Shown here: positions 1 through 5,783 of the stretch, piece by piece | Position numbering within the stretch: position 1 is the first letter of the stretch | How the letters are laid out: each line of letters begins with the position of its first letter | Source: an uncultured Bacteroidia bacterium | GTDB taxonomy: Bacteria; Bacteroidota; Bacteroidia; Bacteroidales; UBA932 | NCBI GenBank assembly: GCA_902794005.1 | Contig: CADBFO010000022.1 | Span: 1 to 39,004 of the forward strand | Direction: 5' to 3' | Length of the DNA stretch: 39,004 nt | Position numbers and translations under genes: made by a program | Notes under the pieces: model-generated | What the model was told of the DNA's origin: nothing | Database searches by the model: none | Seen by the model: only the letters and a program-made list of their open reading frames with translations

Positions 1-675
1 AAAAATGGCGCCAGGCATATCATCGTGGGCCTTGGCGGCAGCGCCACCATCGATGCCGGCAGGGGAATGCTGCAGGCGCTGACGGGAATCGAGTCGCTTC
101 GAGATATCCGCTTCACCATTGCCGCCGATGTCGATAATCCGCTCTGTGGCGAGCAAGGCGCCGCCAGGGTTTTCGGCCCACAGAAGGGCGCGACGCCTCA
201 GATGGTGCGCCTTCTGGACGACGAGGCCTGCCAGTTTGCGGCCGATTCCGCAAGGCGCTTTGGCTATGATCGCTCCGGGATGAAGGGCGCCGGCGCCGCC
301 GGCGGGTTGGGTTATGCCTTTCTGCAATACCTTGATGCCGAATTTGTTCCGGGGGCTGAACTCCTTCTTGAGACCATTGGCTTCGATGCCCTTGTTGCCG
401 ATGCCTCCCTTGTTATAACCGGCGAGGGCTCCGCCGACCGCCAGACCCTGATGGGGAAACTGCCGATGGGCATCCTCCGGCATTCCGGCGGCGTGCCCGT
501 GTGCCTGATAGCCGGCAGGGTGAACGACCGCCCGCAACTGCTGCAGGCCGGCTTTTCCTGGGTGGCGTGCATCAATCCTCCCGGCCTCGCCCTGGAAGAA
601 GCCATGAAAAAGACGGTCGCGGAGGAGAATATCCGGAGGTTTTTGAGTACCTTTGCAGTCTTTAAAAGAGTGTAA
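1..675 (+). CDS. Glycerate kinase, C-terminal part (5' end outside window)
   Basis: The reading frame is open from the first base, so the gene begins to the left of the window. The visible 224 residues match the second half of the glycerate kinase (GlxK/GarK) family, cytoplasmic enzymes that phosphorylate D-glycerate with ATP to a phosphoglycerate. Recognisable blocks are GLGGSATIDAGRGML near the left edge and ITGEGSADRQTLMGK about 85 residues before the end; the second corresponds to the family's conserved TGEG...D.QT..GK segment. The GTG at base 25 is internal to the family alignment and is not the start. The stop is TAA at 673-675. The gene is followed directly by gene debris rather than by an operon partner. 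The family call is confident; which phosphoglycerate it makes is not visible. Confidence 0.9.
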   Translation, partial: KNGARHIIVGLGGSATIDAGRGMLQALTGIESLRDIRFTIAADVDNPLCGEQGAARVFGPQKGATPQMVRLLDDEACQFAADSARRFGYDRSGMKGAGAAGGLGYAFLQYLDAEFVPGAELLLETIGFDALVADASLVITGEGSADRQTLMGKLPMGILRHSGGVPVCLIAGRVNDRPQLLQAGFSWVACINPPGLALEEAMKKTVAEENIRRFLSTFAVFKRV

Positions 676-693
676 TCCGAAAAACCTATCCGC

Positions 694-906
694 ATGCCGG
701 ACAAGATAGAAATCCGTGGCGCCAAGGCGCACAACCTTTAGAATATAGATGTTGACATCCCGCTTGGGAAAATCGTGGGGATTGCCGGGGCACCTCTCCT
801 TCGTGGAATCAACCTGGCCGATGCCTGTAAGATGACGCTATCGGAGCTCATCGAGTGGGTGAAGGGCGTGCCGGCGTCGCTCCCGGAGCCTATGCGGCCC
901 ATGGCG
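694..906 (+). pseudogene. UvrA-like ABC ATPase remnant with amber stop and internal deletion
   Basis: A start codon opens MPDKIEIRGAKAHNL, then an in-frame TAG (739-741), then NIDVDIPLGKIVGIAG. This is the extreme N-terminus of UvrA-type ATPases, which normally runs straight into the Walker A VSGSGKSS. Here the Walker A and everything after it are missing. The same frame jumps to GINLADACK, MTLSELIEWVKGVPASLP and EPMRPMA, which resembles a segment found far downstream in the short UvrA-like (drug-resistance type) ATPases, just before their second nucleotide-binding motifs. The homology stops at about 903-906, where a minus-strand phosphatase fragment begins. It cannot make a functional ATPase. 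The first block is a confident match; assignment of the second block rests on memory of the family pattern and is less certain. It is distinct from the full-length uvrA later in the window. Confidence 0.75.
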
Positions 907-950
907 CTTCGGCATATATTTCCGTGGCAGACAAAAAGTACTCTCACCAT
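900..950 (-). pseudogene. Low-molecular-weight protein tyrosine phosphatase, N-terminal fragment
   Basis: Read on the minus strand from the ATG at 948-950, the sequence gives MVRVLFVCHGNICRSAM. This is the start of low-molecular-weight protein tyrosine phosphatases, including the complete C-X5-R phosphate-binding loop (CHGNICR followed by S). After 17 residues the match ends and the frame continues into the antisense of the UvrA-like remnant. Family members have about 150-160 residues, so roughly 90 percent of the gene is gone. The two fragments are convergent and meet within a few bases near 900-906, which marks a deletion or rearrangement junction. It is not functional. Confidence 0.8.
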
Positions 951-978
951 GGATGCAAAGATACTGCTTTTCTTTTCG

Positions 979-986
979 TAAATTTG
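979..986 (+). promoter_or_regulatory. Candidate -7 element (TAAATTTG) for the HAD-YbaK fusion gene
   Basis: TAAATTTG matches the Bacteroidota -7 consensus TAnnTTTG and lies 21 bases before the ATG of the downstream gene. I do not see a clear TTG at the expected -33 spacing, so the assignment is moderate. Confidence 0.4.
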
Positions 987-1007
987 CATGCCTGAAAAGA
1001 ATTATCC

Positions 1008-2204
1008 ATGACAATGCCCTACAAACTCATCCTCTTCGACCTTGACGGAACCCTCCTGGATACCCTGGAAGACTTGGCGGCGGCCGTGAACCATGCGCTG
1101 GCGGTCCGCGGCCTTCCCCTTCACAGCCTGCAGGAATACCGCGCCATGGTGGGCCACGGCGTGCGCAACCTGGTGCAGCAGGCGCTGGAAAAGTCGCTGG
1201 ACGCTGCCGGAAAGCCGGACGATGCCCTCATCGATGCCGCCCTGGCCGATTTCAAGGCCTGTTACACCGCGCACATCGACGTTCACACCCGCCCCTATCC
1301 GGGCATGCCGGAACTGTTGCAGGACCTTCACGCCGCCGGTGTGCGGATGGCCGTGGCCTCCAACAAGTTCCAGACGGGGACGGAACAACTGGTCCGGGAG
1401 TTTTTTCCCGGCATCCCGTTCGTGGCCATCCTCGGGAACCGTGAGGGATGTCCGCTGAAGCCGGACCCGGAGATTGTGGCCGAAGTGCTTCGCGCCGCCG
1501 GAAATGCGGCCCGGGAAGAAGCCGTGATGGTGGGGGATTCCCGCACCGACATGCTCACGGCGGCAAACGGCGGCATCGCCGCCATCGCCGTGGGCTGGGG
1601 CTATCGCAGCATGGAGGCGTCGGACCATTACCGGCTCGCCGGCAGCGTCACCGAACTCCGCTCCCTGCTTTTCGACCGGCCCTTTTATGTGAGCGAGCCT
1701 GTGAGCACTCCGCCGGAACACCCTTCCACGCCGCTTCAAAGTCTTGTTTATGAGACGTTTGCAAAACTTGCAATCCCTTTTGTCCGCGTTGATACCGACC
1801 CGGGCATCACCATGGAAGACTGCGGGCATATCAGTGCCCGGATCGGGGTGGACATCGTCAAGACCGTCTTCCTGTGCAACCGGCAGCAGACGGACTTCTA
1901 CCTCTATGCCATGCCTGCCGGGAAGCCCTTTGTCACCCGCGACTTCTGCGCCGCCCTGGGCATCCCGCGCGTCTCGTTCGCATCGGCCGATAAACTCCGG
2001 GAACTCACCGGCGCGGCGCCCGGTGCCACCACCATCCTGAGCAGCGTCTGGCCTGCCGCCTCCGGCGTGCGCCTGGTGCTGGACCGCGCTGTAGCCGAAG
2101 CCCCTGAATTCGCCTGCACCGACGGTACCCCCACCTGTTTCGTGCGTCTTTCCACCCGGGACCTTCTGGAGAAGTATCTCCGCGGGCGGGAAACGATAAT
2201 CTGA
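1008..2204 (+). CDS. HAD-family phosphatase (phosphoglycolate phosphatase-like) fused to YbaK/ProX-type aminoacyl-tRNA deacylase domain
   Basis: A 398-residue two-domain protein. Residues 5-222 form a HAD hydrolase like Gph. Motif I is FDLDGT with nucleophile D11 and D13, motif II is around S118 (VASNK), the motif III lysine is K151 (PLKPDP), and motif IV is VGDSRTD (D177, D181). After a linker at about 223-245, residues 246-392 match YbaK/EbsC and PrdX/ProX proteins, which hydrolyse mischarged tRNA (for example Ala- or Cys-tRNAPro). Characteristic blocks are PFVRVDTDPGITMEDC, VKTVFLCNRQQTDFYL (K285 at the conserved lysine), LGIPRVSFASADKL and TRDLLEKYL near the end. No stop or frameshift separates the domains. 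An alternative start is the ATG two codons later. The join could be a true bifunctional protein or a gene fusion. The substrate of the phosphatase half is not known. A short HAD relic with similar ends lies near 4.6 kb. Confidence 0.88.
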   Translation: MTMPYKLILFDLDGTLLDTLEDLAAAVNHALAVRGLPLHSLQEYRAMVGHGVRNLVQQALEKSLDAAGKPDDALIDAALADFKACYTAHIDVHTRPYPGMPELLQDLHAAGVRMAVASNKFQTGTEQLVREFFPGIPFVAILGNREGCPLKPDPEIVAEVLRAAGNAAREEAVMVGDSRTDMLTAANGGIAAIAVGWGYRSMEASDHYRLAGSVTELRSLLFDRPFYVSEPVSTPPEHPSTPLQSLVYETFAKLAIPFVRVDTDPGITMEDCGHISARIGVDIVKTVFLCNRQQTDFYLYAMPAGKPFVTRDFCAALGIPRVSFASADKLRELTGAAPGATTILSSVWPAASGVRLVLDRAVAEAPEFACTDGTPTCFVRLSTRDLLEKYLRGRETII

Positions 2205-2236
2205 TTTGTGAAATTTCCGGAAATGGGCTTCCTTTG
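2205..2236 (+). promoter_or_regulatory. Candidate Bacteroidota promoter for the lipoprotein gene
   Basis: TTTG (2205-2208), a 20-base spacer and TTCCTTTG (2229-2236, one mismatch to TAnnTTTG). The G of the -7 box is only six bases before the ATG, so the mRNA would have almost no leader. The -33 element starts directly after the stop codon of the upstream gene. Confidence 0.45.
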
Positions 2237-2242
2237 CAAAGA

Positions 2243-2746
2243 ATGAAACGTTTTTTGGGCATATTGCTGCTGGCCACGCTCTTTGTGTCGTGCCGCAAGG
2301 TCCCGGCATCGGACCTGTCCGGCTCCTGGCAGGCCGTACACGAGGATTGGACCATCGTCACGGACGGAGTCAAGTCCACCGCGTCCTATGATATCTCCAA
2401 GGATCCGGCCGAGGATTTTACGGTCATGCTACTTTACAATCCCTCGTTCATCGTAATGACCAGCAACAATTTCTATACGGCCGAAAAGAGTTTCACCATG
2501 GTCTATTCGGACCGTTTTTCCCCGCTGGACGAAGATTCGAACAGGCACAAGGCCACCTCATCCTCCGCCAGGCTGCGCTATGGCAAAATCAAAAGCGGCT
2601 CGGCATCCTGGGTCATCCGTTCGGTGGACGGGCAGGAAATGATTGCCGATTATGACAGTGGAAAGATCGACGCCGACGGCTCGGTAACCCGCCGCCAATG
2701 CCATATCGTGTTCCAGAAAACCTGGGATAAGGTCATCAGGCAGTAA
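2243..2746 (+). CDS. Lipoprotein of unknown function
   Basis: The predicted 167-residue protein begins with a short lipoprotein signal, MKRFLGILLLATLFVSC, with the lipobox cysteine at C17. It should be exported and lipid-anchored. The ATG is preferred over an in-frame TTG three codons upstream because it puts the signal peptide at the very N-terminus. The mature part starts with DLSGSWQAV, like small lipocalin-type or META-like Bacteroidales lipoproteins whose first strand carries a GxW motif, but I cannot assign a family. It has several basic and acidic segments, no repeats and no further membrane segment. It follows the phosphatase-deacylase gene on the same strand with a candidate promoter of its own, so it is probably transcribed alone. 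Confidence 0.75.
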   Translation: MKRFLGILLLATLFVSCRKVPASDLSGSWQAVHEDWTIVTDGVKSTASYDISKDPAEDFTVMLLYNPSFIVMTSNNFYTAEKSFTMVYSDRFSPLDEDSNRHKATSSSARLRYGKIKSGSASWVIRSVDGQEMIADYDSGKIDADGSVTRRQCHIVFQKTWDKVIRQ

Positions 2747-2755
2747 ACAAGTTTT

Positions 2756-2835
2756 TTACAGCAGGAAGAAGAGGGCCACGCCGAGCATGGAGACGGCGAC
2801 GCCAATCACTTCGCGAACCTTGATGCGCTGGCGAC
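2756..2835 (-). pseudogene. EamA/DMT-family transporter, C-terminal fragment
   Basis: On the minus strand this stretch encodes RQRIKVREVIGVAVSMLGVA followed by LFFLL and a stop (TAA, 2756-2758). It closely parallels the end of the intact EamA transporter at 4.7-5.7 kb (RQRIKLREVAGVALSMTGVA, then LFFLL). Only the last transmembrane helix survives. Its upstream edge, at about 2831-2840, is joined out of frame to the N-terminal part of an M28 peptidase, so neither frame yields a complete protein. The DNA is similar but not identical to the intact copy, so this is the remains of a diverged paralog and not a recent duplication. Confidence 0.8.
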
Positions 2836-3033
2836 CCAGTCTTCGGCGTGGTTGAGCATATGCGAGCCTACGATACGGCCGCCGATGTTGCGGGCGATGT
2901 AGTCTGCGTGTTCCATGGTCCGGTTATCGGTGCACCCCAATTCCAGGACGCTGCGCGTTACCTTGTCCTGGGCACGGAGCGGCAGGACGGTCAGTGCGAC
3001 GGCAAACAGAAGGGGGAGGAATGGATGTTTCAT
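2806..3033 (-). pseudogene. M28-type metallopeptidase, signal peptide and N-terminal fragment
   Basis: From the ATG at 3031-3033 the minus strand encodes a Sec signal peptide, MKHPFLPLLFAVALTVLPLR, then AQ, followed by a segment with MEHADYIARNIGGRIVGS and HAEDWV. That resembles the start of secreted M28 aminopeptidases in Bacteroidota, where a helix with a D-x-L-x(4)-GGR-x-x-GS pattern precedes the catalytic domain. The match ends at about 2838. The frame then reads a few residues through the EamA relic in the wrong frame and stops at 2806-2808. All metal-binding residues are absent. It has 75 residues against roughly 450-520 for the family, so it is a remnant. A signal-peptide-bearing short product could still be made, but nothing suggests a function. 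Confidence 0.7.
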
Positions 3034-3260
3034 TGATGCAAGGTTTTCCACAAATAGATAATCATTCTTTCGGAATACGAAAGCCGAAAAATATTTGTAC
3101 CTTAGCGGCACTATATCCACTTCTGTCCTGATTGCCCTGATGATGGCGCCGGATGTGGTGCCGGAATAATTTTTTTCCAACCTTTCGGTCCGGAGTTCCG
3201 TCTAACAGATGAAACCGCTCCGGAAGAGGAGAAAGTTAAACGTTATATGTTGAATCAGTT

Positions 3261-3683
3261 ATGGATGTGATTGTTCCTATTTTTGTATGTGTGATCCTGC
3301 CTGTGGCCATTGTCTGGCTGGTGATGCGCGCCCGGCAGAACGAGACTGACAAGAAGGCAGAGATTATGATAAAGGCCATCGAAGCGGGCGTTTCCGTTGA
3401 TATGGACTCGTTTCAGGCCGCCAGAAAAACCCCCAAGACCATCAAGCAGGACTTGCTGGAAAAACTCACGGGCGGCTGCATCACCTTTTTGATGGGCGTC
3501 ACCTTCCTGACCTTGGCCATCCTGCGCAATGTGGGAGTGATAAAAGTCTGGATGGGGCACTATATGTTTCTTGCCGGAGGTATTCTTCTGGCTGTGGGCC
3601 TGGGCCTTTTCATCTCCTATTTTGCAGGAAAGAAGATGCTGGCCAAGGAAATAGAGGCCGAAGAAAAATCATTGGAAAAATAA
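3261..3683 (+). CDS. DUF6249-type small membrane protein
   Basis: A 140-residue protein with a membrane helix at the N-terminus (residues about 3-23), a charged cytoplasmic-looking middle (NETDKKAEIMIKAIEAG) and two more helices at about 73-90 and 100-120, ending in a lysine/glutamate-rich tail. The helix-MIKAIEAG-helix-helix arrangement fits the DUF6249 family, typically found beside an ECF sigma factor in Bacteroidales. Here the stop codon directly abuts the sigma factor start. It is probably part of the sigma/anti-sigma signalling unit at the inner membrane; its mechanism is unknown. Confidence 0.78.
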   Translation: MDVIVPIFVCVILPVAIVWLVMRARQNETDKKAEIMIKAIEAGVSVDMDSFQAARKTPKTIKQDLLEKLTGGCITFLMGVTFLTLAILRNVGVIKVWMGHYMFLAGGILLAVGLGLFISYFAGKKMLAKEIEAEEKSLEK

Positions 3684-4157
3684 ATGACCCGGGAGCGGTT
3701 TATCGACGAAGTTCGGCAGCAGCAGGAGCCCTTGCGGAGGTTCCTGCTGGCGCTGTGCGGTGGAAACGCTCCCCTGGCCGATGACATTGCCCAGGAAGCC
3801 TTGGTAAGGGCCTATGTAGCCTCCGGCTCTTTCCTGGGCCTCTCCAAATTCAGCACCTGGCTCTTCCGGATAGCCTATAATTGCTACATCGACCACTGCC
3901 GGAAATCGCGTCCGGAGGAAACTCCGCTGCGGGAGGCCGAATCCGTTCTGGCAGCGGACGGCGCAGACCGCAGTTTCCGCTACCAGCAGTTGTACCTGGC
4001 CCTTGAGAGGCTGCCGGAAAAAGAAAGGGCCGCCATTGCCCTTTTCTACTTCGAAGACCGCAGCATCAAGGAGATCGCCTCCATATTGCAGATGCCTCAG
4101 GGTACGGTGAAATACCACCTTTCCCTGGGCCGTAACCATCTAAAGGATATGTTATGA
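3684..4157 (+). CDS. RNA polymerase sigma factor, ECF subfamily
   Basis: A 157-residue ECF sigma factor. Region 2 spans about residues 12-75, with DDIAQEALVRAYVA and FSTWLFRIAYNCYIDHCRK, the core-binding and -10-recognition helices. Region 4 spans about 100-155, with LPEKERAAIALFYFEDRSIK, EIASILQMPQGTVKYHLS and RNHLKDML forming the helix-turn-helix that reads the -35-type element. No region 1 or 3 is present, as usual for ECF factors. It starts immediately after the DUF6249 gene and overlaps the next gene by ATGA, so the three are translationally coupled. The downstream two-helix membrane protein is the likely anti-sigma partner. The regulon cannot be read from the window. Confidence 0.93.
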   Translation: MTRERFIDEVRQQQEPLRRFLLALCGGNAPLADDIAQEALVRAYVASGSFLGLSKFSTWLFRIAYNCYIDHCRKSRPEETPLREAESVLAADGADRSFRYQQLYLALERLPEKERAAIALFYFEDRSIKEIASILQMPQGTVKYHLSLGRNHLKDML

Positions 4158-4513
4158 AAGAGATAGAGAAATTCCTGCGGGAGAACAAGCCGCAAGTCAA
4201 GGATGACCCCGCCTTTATCCTTGAAGCCCGGCGTCGGATGGAACAGGTGGAGGGAATCAAGGCCGAGGTGGACCGCCAGCGCGGCCGTGGCCGCAGGGCG
4301 CTCATCGTGGCGCTGGTGGCGGGGCTTGCCCTGGGGATGGCGGCATCGGCCCTGGCCTTCTTCTATCCCGTCAATGCGGTATCCGTGGACGAGGGCCTAT
4401 GGCAGAGCTTCCGGCTTTTCCTGCAGGAGTACAAGCTGCTTCTGATTTATCCGATAGCCGCCCTGGCCATCACTCTGAGTCTGGTGCTCTCCCGAAAAAC
4501 AACCGTTCAATAA
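4154..4513 (+). CDS. Small two-helix membrane protein, probable anti-sigma/regulatory partner
   Basis: A 119-residue protein beginning inside the sigma factor stop (ATGA overlap). Residues 1-47 are charged and predicted cytoplasmic, with a motif resembling the N-terminal helix of Bacteroidales DUF5056-like proteins (FLRENKPQVKDDPAFILEAR). Two membrane helices follow, at about 50-70 and 94-112, and the C-terminus is short. Position, size and topology fit an anti-sigma factor or membrane sensor for the preceding ECF factor, but no zinc-binding anti-sigma motif is visible. The last seven bases overlap the stop of the minus-strand HAD relic. Confidence 0.72.
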   Translation: MKEIEKFLRENKPQVKDDPAFILEARRRMEQVEGIKAEVDRQRGRGRRALIVALVAGLALGMAASALAFFYPVNAVSVDEGLWQSFRLFLQEYKLLLIYPIAALAITLSLVLSRKTTVQ

Positions 4514-4683
4514 ATAAGAAGCTCGCGCAGTTCTTCCACGGAGTGGACGATGCGGTTTCCGGCCAGATCGTCCCGGCTGCGGTATCCCCAGCTCACGGCA
4601 AGGGCGTGGTTCACCGCTTTGCCCAAATCTTCCAGCGTGTCGATAAGCGTTCCGTCCAGGTCCCAGAGAATCAGTTTTTTCAT
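4507..4683 (-). pseudogene. HAD-family phosphatase with in-frame internal deletion
   Basis: The frame encodes 58 residues. MKKLILWDLDGTLIDTLEDL and GKAVNHALAV match the first 33 residues of a Gph-like HAD phosphatase, including the DxD nucleophile motif. They are followed directly by SWGYRSRDDLAGNRIVHS and VEELRELL, which matches the end of the same family (compare VGWGYR...ELRSLL in the HAD half of the fusion at 1.0-2.2 kb). Motifs II, III and most of IV are gone, about 160 residues in all, yet the frame is preserved. The two sides share Ala-Val at the junction, consistent with deletion between short direct repeats. It lies 48 bases after the EamA gene on the same strand. It may be expressed but cannot be a phosphatase. 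Confidence 0.8.
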
Positions 4684-4731
4684 AAGCGTGAGCTGTGTAA
4701 ATGTTGTTATCTTGGCCAATCGGCCTATGCG

Positions 4732-5667
4732 CTACAGCAGGAAGAAAAGCGCCACGCCCGTCATGGAAAGCGCCACGCCCGCCACCTCTCGCAGTTTGAT
4801 GCGCTGGCGGTAGATAAAAGCGTAGGGGAAGAGGATGAACACCGGAGTGAGTGCCATGAGGGTAGAGGCGATGCCGGCACCGGTATATTGCACGGCCATC
4901 AGTGACAGCGATACCCCAAGTACCGGCCCGAAAACAGTCATAATCAAGGCATAACGCATGCCGGTCCGGTCGTGAACGGCCCGCTTCAAAGCGCCCAGGT
5001 CTCGTTGGAAGGCCATGAGCAGCAGGAAGCCCAGGGCGCCCACCAGCGCACGGATCATGGTGGAGGCGAATGGGAGCATGGCGCTCATGGCGGCGGGGGC
5101 AGACGCAGGCAGGGCCGACGCATAGTGCTGCATGCCCACTTTGCTCAGCACCAGCCCTACGCCTTGTCCGAGGCCGGCGCCGAGGCCCAGCAGCACGCCT
5201 TTCCACGGCAGGGTCAGGTGTACTTTGTGTCCGCTGTCGCGGCTCAGGATGGAGATGGCGATGCCGGTGAGCGTTACCGCCATGGCCAGCGCCGCCTTCC
5301 AGCTTAAACTCTCTCCCAAAATGGCCCATCCTGCCATGGCGGCCATGGGAGGGGCCAGGGTCATGAAAAGCTGGCCGAACCGTGCCCCGATACTCAGATA
5401 GCAGTTGAACAGGCACCAGTCTCCGAAGACATATCCCACCAGAGCCGACAGCCCCAGCCAAAGCCACGCCTCGCCGGAAGCATGTGCCGGATATGGCCGC
5501 CCTATGGAAACCCACAGCAGCAGTCCCAGGAACACGAACGCCATGGAAAGGCGCAGCACGTTGGCCGTCATGGACCCCAGCCGATGACTGGCCTTGTCGG
5601 CAAACAGGGCCGTTACCGTCCAGAAAACGGCGACAACCAGCGATATGAATTCTCCCAGATGCGGCAT
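4732..5667 (-). CDS. EamA/DMT-superfamily transporter
   Basis: A 311-residue integral inner-membrane protein with the ten-helix, two-repeat layout of EamA permeases. The first repeat opens with LGEFISLVVAVFWTVTALFA; the second covers roughly residues 160-311 and contains YTGAGIASTLMALTPVFILF and RQRIKLREVAGVALSMTGVA. Members export small metabolites or amino-acid-like compounds; the substrate is not evident. The ATG start is chosen so that the first helix begins close to the N-terminus; an in-frame GTG ten codons upstream is possible. It is divergent from the WbpM-like gene, and the HAD relic is immediately downstream. A fragment of a second EamA gene lies near 2.8 kb. Confidence 0.9.
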   Translation of the reverse strand: MPHLGEFISLVVAVFWTVTALFADKASHRLGSMTANVLRLSMAFVFLGLLLWVSIGRPYPAHASGEAWLWLGLSALVGYVFGDWCLFNCYLSIGARFGQLFMTLAPPMAAMAGWAILGESLSWKAALAMAVTLTGIAISILSRDSGHKVHLTLPWKGVLLGLGAGLGQGVGLVLSKVGMQHYASALPASAPAAMSAMLPFASTMIRALVGALGFLLLMAFQRDLGALKRAVHDRTGMRYALIMTVFGPVLGVSLSLMAVQYTGAGIASTLMALTPVFILFPYAFIYRQRIKLREVAGVALSMTGVALFFLL

Positions 5668-5702
5668 AATCCGCTGCGAAGTTAAGTAAAAATACACAAA
5701 CT

Positions 5703-5734
5703 CTTGTGGTCTTCGAAAAAGATTCTTACCTTTG
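5703..5734 (+). promoter_or_regulatory. Promoter of the WbpM/CapD-type gene
   Basis: CTTG (5703-5706), a 20-base spacer and a perfect -7 box TACCTTTG (5727-5734), in the standard Bacteroidota arrangement. This predicts a transcript start near 5741 and a leader of about 40 bases rich in AAC/CAAA repeats before the ATG. Confidence 0.7.
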
Positions 5735-5783
5735 CTAAACTAACCAAACCAAACTAATTTAAGCCACGGTTTAAATAAACTAT

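Noticed and set aside
694-981. The fragment region as one functional small gene
   Set aside because: The amber codon at 739-741 and the loss of the Walker A make a working ATPase impossible, and the following residues are antisense to a phosphatase start.
1002-2309. Minus-strand open frame of 435 codons across the HAD-YbaK gene
   Set aside because: Antisense of a gene with two complete domains; no start signal or motif.
3180-3260. Short frame starting ATGAAACCGCTCCGGAAG before the DUF6249 gene
   Set aside because: Only 14 codons, highly basic, no family or overlap pattern; more likely leader sequence.
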